Assembly: GCA_020851735.1 (NCBI GenBank)
Contig: JADZCD010000053.1
Coordinates: forward strand, 28,112-92,111
DNA length: 64,000 nucleotides
From: Phycisphaeraceae bacterium
GTDB lineage: Bacteria; Planctomycetota; Phycisphaerae; Phycisphaerales; Phycisphaeraceae
Reading direction: 5' to 3'
Part shown: piece after piece, positions 1 through 15,000 of the stretch
How the letters are laid out: each line of letters starts with the position of its first letter
Position numbering within the stretch: the first letter of the stretch is position 1
Translations under genes and position numbers: made by a program
Notes under the pieces: model-generated
Databases searched by the model: none
Told to the model about the DNA's origin: nothing
What the model saw: only the letters and a program-made list of their open reading frames with translations

Positions 1-1
1 C

Positions 2-3000
2 CAGACGCTGCGGATTTTCGTCAACGGGCAATTGGCGGCGGAGAAGGCAATCGGGCCCAAGACGGTGGCGAATTCCAGTTCGACGCTGCGGATCAGCGGG
101 GATGACAACGAGCACGTTTATTTTAACGGTCTGATCGACGAAGCCCGGGTATGGAACGTGGCCAGGGATCAGGCGGCGCTGGCGGCGGACATGACCCGCC
201 GGCTGGCGGGCGATGAAGCGGGATTGGTGGGGTATTGGCGGCTGGAGGAGGGTGTCGGCCACACCGCCGCGGACGCCAGCGGGCACGGCAACGTGGGATC
301 CTGGGACGAATCGGGGGCGGCCAATCATCCGACGTGGGCGGGGGCGACGGCGCCCATGGCGCGAAGCAGTTTCCGGATCGGTTTTGTGGACATCGGGGGT
401 ATGAACCCGTCTTCGGTGACGACACTGGCGAACTATGGATTGTGGGCCAGCGGCGGGGATGGCACGTTCGGGGACGGCAATGAGGTGGATTTAAGCGGGC
501 TGCTGGCGACGGTGAGTTACGACGCCCAGACCGCGACGGCCACGCTGGGACTGTCGGCGGGGTTAAGCGACGATTATTACCAGGTGCTGGTCAGGAAGGC
601 GGTGGCGGATCTGGCGGGCAATGCGCTGTCCGCCAACGTGGATTATCTAAGCTCCGCCCTGGGATCGGAAGATCATCCGGCGACGGTAACGGTCGATTTG
701 CAGGACGGCAGCGACTCGGGATATTCCCAAACGGACAATCTGACGAATGCGGCGCTGCCGACGTTTGACGTGACGGTCAATAAGCGCGGCTGGATTGCGG
801 TGGATTTTGATGGCGACGGGGCGGCGGACTTCACGCAGAACCTGACGGTGGCGGGGACGTATGCCGTGACCTGCCCCACTGCTCTGGCGGACGGGTCGCA
901 TCAGGTCAAAGTCCAGTTTACGCCCTGGGTGGGCGGCTTGGTGGCGGCGGAATTGCCGATCCAGATCGACACACACGGGCCTAAGGGGGTGGTGACGGTC
1001 CAGACGGTCATGACGCCCTACTTCCAGAGGCAGGTGACGTTCTCGGAAACGGTGCTGGCAGAGTCGTTCACGCCGGCACAGGCCATGGTGGTCGGGCCCG
1101 GCGGGACGAGCCTGGGGCAGGTCCTGACGGTGACCGGCAGCGGAACGGACTATGCCGTCAGCTTGAGCGCCTTAAAGAGTAAAGGGAATTATCAACTGGT
1201 GATCGGGCCTGACGTGGTGGACTTGGCGGGCAACCCGATGGACCAGGACGGCAACGGGGTCAATGGGCAGGCGGGCGATGCCTGGGCGGATGCGTTTGTG
1301 ATCGGTGCGGACCTGGCGAGCGGGTTGTGGGTGGCCAGGGTGCAGCCGACCGGCACGAGCGCCAAGCCGTTCGACAAGGTGCAGGTGGTGTTCAGCGGGT
1401 TGGTGGATGACGCGACGCTGGGCGTGGAGGACATCGGGCTGACGGCGGTGGATGGTTTAGGCGGGGTGATCCATCCGGCGACGATCGTGAAACTGGGGGC
1501 CCAGTGGTATGAAATTGATTTTGGCGGTCTGACGACGGCGAAGAACTACGATCTGGTCATCGGGCCGGCGATCGCGGCGGCGAGCGGGGATGGACTGGAT
1601 CAGGACCACGACGGCGTGGGCGGCGAGGCGGGAGAGGACGCGTATCAGGCGCGGATGATCGCGACGACCACGGCGATCGCGGAAGCGGAGGCGGCGTATG
1701 AGGGGATGAACCTGGTGGTGGTCGCAGCGACGCTGACGATCGACGGCAGCCACACGTTGACGAGTCTAGAGATTCTGGGGGGTGCGGTGATGACGCACTC
1801 GGTGAGCACGGGGGCGCAGGCGTATCGGATTGATCTAAGCATTTCCGGGCTTTTGTGGATTGATGCCACCTCGAAGATCGACGTGAGCAACCGGGGGTAC
1901 GTGATCGGACACACGGCTGGCAACGCCACGGACGGGGCGGCGGCGTCACGGGCAGGCGGGGCGTATGGCGGATACGGCAGTTCTCAGGATGGGGCGACGA
2001 ATGCGGTTTATGGCGACTATCGGGATCCGAATGACTTAGGCTCCGGCGGCGGAGCGATCTGGGGCCAGGGCGGGTCGGGCGGCGGGTTGGTACGGCTGGC
2101 GGCGGGGATGGCGGTGGTGGACGGGTCGATTCTGGCTAACGGCGGGGATGGGTCTTACTACGGCCGAACGGCTGGGTCGGGCGGCGGAATACGGCTGGAC
2201 TTAGGGACGCTCGATGGGACGGGCACGATCGCGGCCAATGGCGGGGCGGGGTATGCCGACGGCGGGTCCGGCGGCGGTGGGCGGGTGGCGATCGATTACG
2301 ATCAGAGCAATTTTGATCCCGCGAAGATCTGGGCGATCGGGGGCAACGGCGGGCCAGGCGCGGGTTCCGTGGGCACGGTCTACTTGAAGGACAAGGCAGG
2401 GGCGGGGGAACTAAGAATCGACAGCCACGGGGCGGCGGTCGGGGCGTGGACAGCCCTGGGCTTAGCTGGCGACAACGTGTTTGAAGTCGACCGCCTGGTG
2501 ATCAGTGGCAGCGGCGTGATCGCGGCGCCCGAACACCAGATGGCAATTTCAGCCAATAAGGTGACGCTGGCCAACGGGGCGGTGCTGACGCATCAGCCGA
2601 CGACGGCGCAAGTGGCGTATTCGCTGGTGATGACGGTCACGGGCGAATTGTTAATCGATGCGACGTCGAAAGTAGATGTCAGTAACAGAGGTTACATCAT
2701 TGGCTACACGGCCGGCAACGCCAGCGCGGGGGCGGCGGATCGGCGTGCGGGCGGTAGCTACGGCGGTTACGGCAGCTCGCAGGATGGGGCAACTAATGCG
2801 GCGTATGGCGACTACCGGGACCCGAATGAGGCTGGTTCGGGCGGCGGGACGATCTGGGGCCAGGGTGGATCGGGCGGCGGGTTAATCAGGATCACGGCTG
2901 GGTCGGTGACGGTGAACGGATCGATCCTGGCTAACGGCGGGGACGGGTGGTACTACGGGCGGACGGCTGGTTCGGGCGGCGGGATTCGCCTGGACGTGGG

Positions 3001-6000
3001 GTCGATCAGCGGGACGGGCAAGATCGCGGCCAACGGGGGCGCGGGGTACAGCGATGGCGGGTCCGGCGGCGGCGGACGGGTGGCGATCTATTTCGATCAA
3101 GACAATATTGAAGCGTCCCAGGTCTGGGCGATCGGCGGTAACGGCGGGCCGGGCGCGGGGGCGGTGGGCACGGTTTACCTGAAGGATCGGGCCGGGGCGG
3201 GTGAACTGCGGCTGGACAGCCATAACCAGCCGACGGGTGTCTGGACAGCTATGGGCATAGCGGGCGATACGGTTTTTGAGGCGGATCGACTGGTGATCAG
3301 CGGCGTGGGGGTGTTGGCGGCGCCCGAGCACCAGATGGCGATTGTGGCTAATAAGGTGACTTTGGCCAACGGGGCGGTACTGACACATCAGCCGACGACG
3401 GCGCAGGTGGCTTACTCGCTGGTGATGACGGTCACGGGCGAGTTGTTAGTCGACGCGACGTCCAGGATCGACGTGAGCAACCGGGGGTATCTGATCGGTT
3501 ATACGACGGGCAATGTCACGACCGGGGGGGCGGATCGGCGGGCAGGCGGCAGCTACGGCGGTTACGGCAGCTCGCAGGATGGGGCGACTAACGCGGCGTA
3601 TGGCGACTACCGGGACCCCGATGAGGCTGGTTCCGGCGGCGGGACGATCTGGGGTCAGGGCGGATACGGCGGCGGATTGATCAGGATCACGGCTGGGTCG
3701 ATGACGGTGGAAGGCTCGATTCTGGCCAACGGCGGGGATGGGTGGTACTACGGGCGGACGGCTGGCTCGGGCGGCGGGATTCGCCTGGACGTGGGGACAA
3801 TCAGCGGCAGCGGCAAGATCGCGGCCGACGGGGGCGCGGGGTACAGCGATGGCGGGTCCGGCGGCGGCGGGCGGGTGGCGATCTATTACGATCAAAGCAG
3901 CTTTGGCGCAGCCCAAGTTTGGGCCATCGGCGGCAACGGCGGACCGAGCGCCGGAGCGGTGGGGACGGTTTATCTGAAGGATCGGGCGGGCGAGGGCGTT
4001 CTAAGGCTGGACAGCCAGGGACAGGCGGCCGGGGTCTGGACACCGCTGGGTATTGCTGCGGACACGGTTTTTGAGGCGGACCGGCTGGTGATCAGCGGCG
4101 CGGGAGTGGTGGCGGCGGCGGAACACCAGATGGCGATCGTGGCCAACTACCTGATGTTGGCCAACGGGGCGGTGTTGACGCATCGCGTGACGACGCCGCA
4201 GGCGGAATATTCGCTGGTGGTCCAGGTGGCGGAAGAGATATCCATTGACGCGACTTCCAGGATCAACGTCAACAACAGGGGTTACACCTTCGGCTATACG
4301 GTGGGCAATGTGGCGGGGGCTGTTGGGCACGCTGGGGGCAGCTACGGCGGCTACGGCAGTTCCGACAACGGCGCGACCAACGCGGCGTACGGCGACTATC
4401 GGGATCCAAATAACCTGGGCTCCGGCGGCGGCACGTCCTGGAGCAACGGCGACGGGTCGGGCGGCGGAGGGGTGCGCATCACGGCCGACCGGATGACGCT
4501 GGATGGGGTGATTTCCGCCAACGGCGGCGACGGCAATTACTACGGCAGAACGGCCGGAGCGGGCGGTGGGATTCGCCTGGACTTAGGAACGCTAAGCGGC
4601 ACGGGCAGCATCACGGCCAACGGCGGGTCCGGCTATTCCAACGGCGGCTCGGGCGGCGGTGGACGAATCGCCATCTACTACGATTCGCTCAGCGGGTTTG
4701 ACGCCAGCCTGGTGCGGGCGATTGGCGGGGCGGGCGGCGCGGGCGCGGCGGCGGTAGGCACGGTGTATCTAAAGAACCGCCAGGGCAGCGGCGAACTGCG
4801 GATTGACAGCTATGGCGCGGCGGCGGGCGTGTGGACGCCGCTGGGCGTGGCTGGGGACACAAGCTTTGAGGTCGATCGGCTGGTGATTAAGGGCAGCGGC
4901 GTGGTGGTGGCGCCGGAACACCAGTTGCCGATGCTGGCCAACCAGGTGACGCTGGCTGACGGAGCGGTGCTGACGCATCGGGCGGCGACGACGGAGCAGA
5001 CATATTCGCTGCTGATGACCATCAGCGGGGAACTGGCCATTGACGCGGCGTCGAAGATCGACGTTTCCAATCGCGGGTATTTGATCGGCTGGACGGTTGG
5101 GAACACCACCGTAGGCGCGGCTACGGGCAAGGGCGGGGGCAGCTACGGCGGCAAGGGTTGGGGCAGCAGCAATGAGATTTACGGAACGGCGGAGGACCCC
5201 AATGACCTAGGTTCCGGCGGCGGAACCACCTGGGGCGCGGGCGGTTCCGGCGGCGGGTTGGTGCGGATCACGGCGGGGTCCATCGCGCTGGACGGAGCGA
5301 TTGTGGCTAACGGCGGCGATGGCTGGTACTACGGCCGGACGGCCGGCTCGGGCGGCGGGATTCGCCTGGACGTGGGCACGCTAAGCGGCAGCGGCGCCAT
5401 CGCGGCCAACGGCGGCACGGGGCTCAGCGACGGCGGCTCGGGCGGCGGCGGGCGGGTGGCGATTCTGTATTGGGAAGCCAACGAGCTGGCGGAAAGCCAG
5501 GTCAGCGCCGCGGGCGGCGGGAACAACGCCGGGCAACCCGGGTCGGTTTACTACGAAAAGACGCTGCACGACATCGCCCCGCCGACGGTGGTAAGCCTGC
5601 AGCCGACGGGGGCGATCAATCAGAGCGTGACGAGCCTGACGATTCAGTTCAACGAGGTGATCGATTTAAGCAGCTTCACGGGCGCGGACGTGTGGATCAC
5701 GATGCCCGGCGGGGCTCAGCTTGACCCAAGCCTGATTTCCGTGTCGGCGGGGGCGGACATCGGTCAATACGTGATTCTGATTCCCGTGCAGGCGGCGGAG
5801 GGGGCGTATGCGGTGGTGATCGGCCCGGCGATCACGGACGTGGCCGGCAACGCGATGACCGGGACGTATGAGGGAGGATTCAGCATCGACAAGACCGGCC
5901 CGCGGGTGAGCGGAACGCTGCCGGGCGCGGAAGTGTATCAGTCGTTTGACGCGGTGGAGGTCACATTTGACGCGGCGATCGATCCGGCCAGCTTCACGGC

Positions 6001-9000
6001 TGGTGACGTAGTGCTGACTGGTCCGGGCGGGCAGACGATCACGGTGACGGGCATCACGCGGCTGGCGTCGAATACGTTCCGCATTCATTTTGCCGGCCAG
6101 CACACCCCCGGAAGTTATGTGGTGACGATCGGGCCGGGGATCGCGGACTTGGTCGGCAACGAGATGGACCAGAATCAAGACGGCGTCAACGGCGAGGCGG
6201 AAGATGTTTACGCCGCCACGATCACGCTCAAGTTCCCGGAACTGGCGATCACGGACGTGACGGCTCCCGGCAGCGGCGTGGTGGGCCAGACGTTTAACGT
6301 GACCTGGACGGTGACGAACGTCGGCAATCAGCCGGCCACGGCCAACTGGTACGACGCGGTGTATCTGTCGGCGGACGGGGTGGTGAACAGCGGGGACGTG
6401 CAGCTGACGTTCGTGCTGATCGACAGCCAGACGCCGCTGGCGCCCGGCGATCATTACACGATCACCCAGAGCATCACGCTGCCGATGACCGCGGCCGGGC
6501 CGTGGAAGCTCTTGTTCGTGGCGGACCGGGACAACCAGCAGGACGAAACGGACGACGCGAACAACGTGACGGCGACGGACCTGACGCTGGCGGCGCCGGA
6601 CCTGACGCTGACGCTGGGGACGCTGCCGGGCTGGGCGAGCGTGGGGCAGGAAGTGACGGTGAGCTGGACGGTTAAGAATCAGGGCACGCTGACGGCGTAT
6701 GCGGATTGGCAGGACGGGGTGTATCTGTCGGCGGATCTGGTCTTGGACGGTGGCGACACGGCCTTGGCTCTGGAGACGATCGGGCCGCAGACGCCGCTGG
6801 CGGCCAACGGCACCTACACCATCAGCCGGAAGGTGGTGATACCGAATCTGACGCCGGGAAGCTGGCACCTGCTGGTGAAGGCGGACGTGCATAGCGCCCA
6901 GGTGGAGACGGATGAAACCAATAACCTGCAGGCGGCTGACCTGGAAGTGCGGTCGGCGGACCTGACGGTGGAAATCGTCACGGCCCCGGGCGTGGCGCAC
7001 ACGGGCGAAGCGATCGAGATCGCCTGGCGGGTGCGGAACATCGGCAACGGGGCGACGGCCGCGGCGCAGTGGTCGGACCGGGTGTATCTGTCCAGCGACG
7101 ACGTGCTGGGCAATGACATCGAGCTGGCGACGTTTGCCTTCAGCCCGCTGACGAATCTGGCGGCGGGGCAGAGCTACAGCCAGGTGCAGGTGGTGGTGAT
7201 TCCCGAATCGGTGGCCATGACGGAAGGAACTTATTGGCTGTTTGTGCGGGCGGACGTCGGAAGTCAGGCGCCGGAGTCGGCCGAGGGCAACAACGTCGGG
7301 CGGACCACGGACGGAGTCCAAGTGGTGTTCGCGCCGGTGGCGGATCTGGCGGTGACGGGCGCGACGATCGCCAGCGAGGGCGTGGCGGGCCAGACGGCGA
7401 CGGCAAGCTGGACGGTCCGCAATCTTGGCGGGGCCAGCGCCAACGGCAGTTGGGTGGATCGGCTGTACCTGTCGACGGACGGTTCGCTGAGCGGAGCGAT
7501 CCTGCTGGGCGAGTATGCCCGGCCAAGCACGCTGGCGGCGGGGGCTGAGTACACCGGCAACCAGATGGTCACTCTGCCGGCATGGGCGGATGGAAACTAC
7601 CGGCTGGTGGTGGTGACGGACGCGGGCGGGCAGATTTACGAACGCGGGGTGGAAGCGAACAACACGGGCGCATCGGCCGACACGCTGGCGCTTGTGCACG
7701 CGGATCTGACGGTGGACGTAGTCACAGCTCCCGGCACGGCTCAGTCCGGCCAGGAAATCGTGGTGGGCTGGGTCGGCCACAACGTGGGAACGGGCCGAAC
7801 CTCCGGACAGTGGGTGGACAGGCTGTATCTGGCGCAGAGCCCGGACGGCGGACCCACGGACCAGTTGCTGGGCGAAGTCACCCGCCAAGGGGTCGTGGAG
7901 GCTGGGCAAACCTACAGCGCGGAATTGATCATCAAGCTGCCGCGCGGGGCGGAGGGAACGTATTACCTGCGGGTGGTCAGCGACGCCACGGGACTGGTGA
8001 ACGAGCCGGCGAGCGAAGGCAACAACCAGCGTTCCTCGGCGGAGATGGTCGTGACCTTAGCTCCATACGCGGACTTGACGGTCACAAGCGTGACCACGCC
8101 AACGGCGATCCTGATCGGCGACCCGGTGGATCTGACGGTGAGCTGGACGGTGACGAATGTGGGCACGGGCGGCGGCGACGTGGACCAGTGGGTGGACCGG
8201 GTGGTGTTGTCCCTGGATGCGGTGCTGGGCAACGGCGACGACCGGGAGATCAGCCGGTGGACGCATACGGGGCTGCTGCCGGTAGGGTCCAGTTACGGCA
8301 AGACGGAGATCATCAGTTTGCCGGCGGAGCTGCGGGGGCGGTTCTATCTGTTCGTGCAGACGGACGCCACGGACGCGGTGTACGAGCATGGCAACGCCGG
8401 CGGCAACGTGGGGCAGGCGGCGGGGATAGTGGACATTACGCCGGGGCCGTATGCGGACCTGGTGGTGGACGTGGTGGTCAGCCAGCCGCTGGGGCAGAAC
8501 GGCCAACCGATCAACGTGCAGTGGACGGTGTCCAACCAGGGCATCGGCGTGACGGACACGACCACGTGGTCGGACCGGGTGTGGATCGCCAGCGCGCCGA
8601 CCGGGACGGGGGCAAGGGAACTGCGGAGCTTCAGCCACGCCGGGGCGCTGGCGGTGGGCGACAGCTACACGCGGACGGTGGAAGTGGACTTGCCGGGGGA
8701 TCTGGCGGGCGGCAACTGGTATGTGTTCGTGACCACCGGCGGGCCTTATGAATTCATATACGAAAATAACAACACCACGCGGGCGGACGACCCGGTGACG
8801 GTGCTGTACGTGGCGCCGCCGCAGGGCGATCTGCAGGTGACGGTGGTGACGGGCCCGACCACGGCCAGCGACGCCCAGAACGTGGAGATCTCCTGGACGG
8901 TTAAGAACAACGGGCCGGACTCGATCAGCGGCTCGTGGATCGACCGCATCTGGCTGGCGCCTAACGGGAACATGAGCCAGGCGGTGGTGCTGGGCGACTT

Positions 9001-12000
9001 CCAGAGGGTCGGCGGGCTGGAGGCGGGGCACACGTATGCCCGGACGGAATTGATTCGCCTGCCGCAGACGCCGGGCGTGTTCCAGATCGTGGTGCAGACG
9101 GACGTGCACCAGTGGATCAGCGAGGCGAACGAAAACAACAACCAGACGGCGGCGGCGGACGGCCTGACGATTTCCATCAGTCCCCGGCCCGATCTGCAGG
9201 TGATTTCGGCCTTAGGGCCGCAGACGGTGGTGGCCGGCGGGGTGATCGACGTGGAATGGATCGTCAGCAACCTGGGCATGGCCAGGACGCCCACGGGCGG
9301 GTCGCGGTGGACGGACGGGGTGTTCCTGTCGATGGACCACCACTTCGGCGGCGGGGACGTGGCGCTGGGCGCGCTGGCCAACGGCATCGCCTTGGAGAAG
9401 GGCGAGAGCTACAGCTCGAGGATAAGCGTGCGTCTGCCCGAGGGTGTGGCGGGGAACGTGTACATCATCGTGGCGACGGACGTGACGGTAATCAACAACG
9501 GCGCGGTGCCGGGCGGCAACGGGGTGGTGGATGAATATCCCAACGAGGGGAACAATTACTTTGCCATTCCGCTGGCGGTGGATGCCACGCCGGTGCCTCC
9601 GCCGGATCTGGTGGTGACCAGCGTCAGCGGGCCGGTGGACGCGTTTGACAACACGACGATCACGGTGCGTTACCGGGTGAGCAACCTGGGGGCGGGGGTG
9701 ACGGGCAAGAGTTCGTGGGTGGACACGATCTGGCTGTCGACCACCAAGGGTCGGCCGTACGCGCCGCTGGCGGGCAGCGACATTGTGCTGGGGTCCTTCG
9801 GGCACAGCGGGGCGCTGGCGGTCGGGGAATATTACGACGCGGTGGTGACGGTGAAGCTGCCCGAGCACCTGGCGGGCAAATATTTTCTGACGGTGTGGAC
9901 GGACGCGAGCGACGGCGTGTATGAAGCGTCGTTTGACGTGAATCTGAATCCGGATTCGCCCAACGACCTGGAGGGGAGCAACTTTAAGGCCACGCCGATC
10001 ACGGTGATGTACACCCCGCCGGCGGACCTGGAAGTAATGCAAGTGATCGCCCCGGCGACGGCGGTGGGTGGACAGGAAGTGACGCTCAAGTGGACGGTGG
10101 CCAACCGCGGCTCGGCGGTGACGGACAAGGATCAGTGGGCGGACGCAATTTACCTGTCCACGGACAACAAGCTGCACGACGGCGTGGGCCAGGAATGGCT
10201 GGTGTTCGCCGTGCCGCACTACGGGGCGCTGGAAGTCGGCAAGAGCTACACGCAGGAACTGACCTTCACCCTGCCGCCGTCAGCCGCGGGCAGTTACTTT
10301 ATCGTGGAGACCAACGTCGATCCGACGATCACGATGACCGAGGAGGAATTGTTCCTTAAGCAGATCCAGGGCATCGTCAATCGGGCCCAGGAAATGCTCG
10401 GTCACCCGCTGACGGACGTGAATTACGACGATCTGACGAAGCTGACCAAGTCGCAGATCATGTACATCCTCGTCGGCCCGCCGCAGGCGCAGTCCGTGCT
10501 GGTGTTTGAGGCTTCGCTGACGGAGAACAACCAGCGGGCGGCGGCCAGCGTGGTGACCAACGAGCCGGCGGACCTGGTGGTCAGCGACGTGACGCTGCCG
10601 GCCCTGACGTATTCGGGCACGACGGTGGCGGTGTCATGGAAGGTGACCAACGTAGGCGGAGCGGTCTGGAGCGGGACGACGCACTGGACGGACTACGTGT
10701 ATCTGTCGCCGGACCCGGTGTTCATCGCGAATCGGGCCACGCTGGTGGGACAAGTGGTGCACGCCGGGACGCTGGGAAGCGGGGAAAGTTACGTCGCCAA
10801 CGCCATGCTGACCTTGCCGGCGGGCATCGAAGGCAAGCGATACGTGCATGTCTTCTCGGACATCGAGCTGGACCGCTTCGGCAAGCCGGTGGTTCCCAGC
10901 GAGCTGACCCCGGGCCAGTTCCCCAAGTGGCCGGAGATTTTTGCGGAGCGAGTCTGGGAGCTGGGGCCCAAGACGGCCAATGTGGCGACGGGCGTGACGG
11001 AAGTGGTGTATCGCGAGCCGGATCTACGGATCACTTCGATCACCATCGCCGACGGGGCGGCCACGGTGGACAGCGGCGGGTACATCTCCGTGAAGTGGAC
11101 GGTGACGAACACGGGCAACGCGGCCACGCGGGTGGACACCTGGTACGACCGGGTGTACATCTCGATGGACGGCTCGCTGGACGTGTACGACGAACTGCTG
11201 GGCACGTTCCGCCACGAGGGCGTGCTGGAGCCGGGCCAGACGTATGAGGTTAACGGCACGATCCGCCTGCCGGACGACATCGACGGACCGTATTACCTGC
11301 TGGCGTACGTGGATTCGCCGTTCTGGCGCGATCCCGACGCCCGCGCGATGCCCTATCCGAGTCTGCAGGGCGACGCCCGCCTGACGGGATCCGGCAGCGG
11401 CTATGTGCAGGAATTCCGCGGCGAAGGCAACGATCTCTTAAGCGTGCCGATCGTGGTCAACCTGGTGCAGTCGCCGGACTTGAAGGTGACCAGCATCGAC
11501 CTGCCCGCGCACGTGGAGGTCGGCCAGACGTTCCACGTGACCTACACCGTGCGCAACGACGGGTCGGGCATCACGCCCGATCGGCAGAACAAGTGGCAGG
11601 ACCAGGTGTATCTGTCGCGCGACAAATATCTGGACATTTACAGCGATCACCTGGTGTCGGCCGGCGGGCTGACGCACCTCGGCATCCTGGCGTCGGGGCA
11701 GGGGTATACCGTCAGCGCGGACTTTAAGCTGCCGCACGGCATTCTGGGGCCCTACTACGTGTTTGTGGTCACCGACGTGCCGGACAGCCTGCACCCGCGC
11801 GGCATCGTGTACGAAGGCGCCAACGAGACCAACAACGCCACGGCCAGTCTGGTGCCGATGATCATCGATCTGCCGCCGCCGGCGGACCTGGTGGTGCAGA
11901 GCGTTTCCGGGCCGACGACGGCCGGGGCCGGGCAGACGGTGGTGATCACGTGGACGGTGATCAACAACAGCGGCCAGACGGCCAAGGGCTACTGGGCGGA

Positions 12001-15000
12001 TTCGGTGTACCTGTCGGCCGACGCGGTGTGGGACTGGGGCGATCGGCTGATCGGCACGGTGGACAGTTACGTCGGTCCGGACGGATCGGTGACCATCCCG
12101 GCGGGCAGCATCGTGCCGCCGACGGAACTGGGCGCCGGGCAGACCTACACCGCCCAGCTGACGGCGGCGCTGCCGGTGGTGCTGCCGGACAGCTATCGGC
12201 TGATCGTGCGCACGGACATCTACGACGACATCAACGAGGGCAGCCATAACGCCAACAACAAGACCACCTCGGCCGACGCGCTGGAAGTGACGGTGGACAC
12301 GTTGAGCCTAGGTTCCACGTACACCGACCCGCGCCCGGGACTGCCCGAGCGGTTGTACCGGGTTTCCGTGCCGGCGGGCGAGACGCTGGAAGTCAGCGTG
12401 CTGACGGCGGCGGATCAGCTTTATGTCCGCTACGAAGCCCTGCCCGACGCGATCCGTTACGCCGCGGCCTATGCCGGCTACGCCGGGGGCAAGCCGACGG
12501 TCAACATCGCGCGGACCAACGCGGGGTATTACTACATCGCGGTGCGCGGGGCGGCCGGGCCGGTGCGGATCGCCACGCGGCTGGTGCCCTTGAGCATCAC
12601 CGGCCTGACGCCCGACAGCGGCGGGGACAGCCGCTATGTGACCACGACCATCACCGGGGCGCGATTTGACCCCGCGGCGGTGGTGAAGCTGGTCCGCCCG
12701 CAGATCGGCGAGTTTGAGCCGGTGGCATACCAGGTGGTGGACGCCACCAAGATCATCGCGGTGTTTGACCTGCGCGACGCGCCGCGCGGGTTGTATGACG
12801 TGAAAGTGATCAACCCCGACGGCCAGACGACCACGGCCCCCTACCGCTTCCTGGTGGAAAAGGCCCAGGAATATGACCTGACGGTGGGCTTGGGCGGGCC
12901 GGGCCACCTGGAGCCGGGCAACATCGGCATCTACGGATTGTCGATCTACAACCTGGCCAACGTGGACCTGCCGTACGTGTGGGTGCAGTTCGGCGTGCCG
13001 CGGGTGCTTAACAAGGCCCAGGACCTGATTCCCGGCGAAGCCCTGACCTTCAGCGGAAACCTGATGGGCGAGGCCAGCGTGGGCGGGGTGGACTGGGCGG
13101 ACGCCGACCCGCTCTTGAACTTGAACGGGCAGCTGGTGAATCGCGGGTTTATCTATGACCTGCGGAACCAGGGCTACGCGGGCTTGACCTTCACGGTGGA
13201 CGCGTATCCGGAGCTGCGGCGGATTCTGGCGGAGAATCCGCGCTTCCTGGAGGACTTGTCGGACGATGCCCTGGAGGCGCTGAGCTTTGAGTTCTACATC
13301 CAGGCGTCGGCCACGCCGCTGACGGCCGATGAGTATGTCGAGTATCAGCGCTCGGTGGCGGAAACGATCCGCCCGCTGATCGTGGCGGATGACACGGCGC
13401 CGGCGGCCTTGAAGCTGGCGGCGGCCGACGCCGAAGGTTGGGCGGACTTGTACCTAAGCTACCTGGTCACCGCCGGTCTGCTGCGGGCCCAGGACCTGCC
13501 TCCTTCCATCAGCCTGCAGGGCCGGTCCATCAGCGACGTGGCGATGGTGTCCGCGGGCCTGTTGGGCGGCCACACGGGAGCCCAGATCATCAGCGACAGT
13601 CTGGGCGATCTGACCAGCCTGTTTGCCCAGGTGCGGACGTGGCTGGGCGATCATCCGGACGCCTACGGCGCCGAGACGATTCCGGACCTGGCCCAATATG
13701 ACCTGAACCTGTCGCATGCCACGCATGCCGAGGCGTTTGTCATTCGCGTATACCTGCGCGAGTGGTACGAGGGCGTGAAGCTGGATGATCAGTCGTCGAC
13801 CAACCCGGACTTAGGCGGGTATCTGACCATCGGCGGCGGGTCGCGGAGCGGCAATGTCCGCGTGACCGGGCCCAGCGGCGCGGGGACGGCTAATTACATT
13901 CCCATCGACACCACGCTGCCGTATCTGATTCGCTATAAGAACCCCAGCGACGCCACCAGCGCCGTCAAGCAGATCCGCATCGTGTCGCAGCTGGATACCA
14001 ATCTCGATAAACGGCGATTTGCGCTCGGGGACATCAAGCTCGGCGATCTGGCGGTGGACTTCCCCAATCTGGCGGCCATGACGGCCGAGTACGATTACAC
14101 TGCTGACCGGGGCTACATCCTGTCCGTGACGGCCGGGGTGGACGTGGACACGGGCATCGCCACCTGGCTGTTGCGGGCGATTGATCCGGTGACAGGCCAG
14201 CTGATTGATGATCCGAACGTCGGGCTGCTGCGGCCGGGCGAAGAGGGGATGGTCAGCTACAGCCTGCAGGCCATGTCCGAAGCGCCCAGCGGCACGGAAG
14301 TCAGCGCCTCGGCCCGGGTGTTCCTGGACAACGGCACGCCGATGGATTCGACGGTGATCACCAACACCATCGATTCGGCGGCTCCGGTTTCGCAACTGAC
14401 GGTGACGGCCCTGGGCAACGGCTCGTACGCCCTGGCGTGGCTGGCCGGCGACGACACGGTCGGCTCGGGCGTCAAGGATTACAGCGTGTATGTGGCGATC
14501 GACGGCGGGGCGTACACTCTGCTGCGGGACAAGACCACCGACACGTCGCTGGTCTATACAGGCCAGGCCGACGAGACGGCTGATTTCCTGGTGCTCAGCT
14601 GCGATGCGGCAGGGAATGTGGAAGCGGCGCCCGAGGGCGTGTGGCTGCCGTCGTATCAACCGTCGATCAACTTAGGTTCGCTGCCGACAGAGCCGACGAC
14701 CAAGCCGCGATCCTTGCCGACCACGCAGCCGCCCGCCTCCGAGCCCGCCAATGCCCTGTTCATCTGGGCCCTCCAGCAGGTGCCGGGCCTGCAATCTTCG
14801 ACGCATCCCTCGTCGTTTGCCGGCATTTTTGAGCCGTTCGCCGCCGGGGCGTTCGCCTGGAGCATGCCGACATCCGGCGCGGGCATCGGGCCGCTGGGCA
14901 TCGCCTTTACGCCTGACGGCAAGTCCGTGCTGATCAGCGGCGGCGCGGGGCGCAACAGCATTTATCGCTTCACGCTGGCCGGCGGCGCGGCCGGGGTGCC

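Noticed and set aside
1740..5560. Regular repeats considered as a CRISPR-like or satellite array
   Set aside because: The period is 795 bp, stays in frame and encodes conserved protein motifs, so it is a protein repeat.
5666..7909. A 747-codon open frame on the minus strand under the CARDB array
   Set aside because: It is very rich in Arg/His/Pro/Val, has no domain, and mirrors the codon bias of the plus-strand gene. It is a shadow frame.
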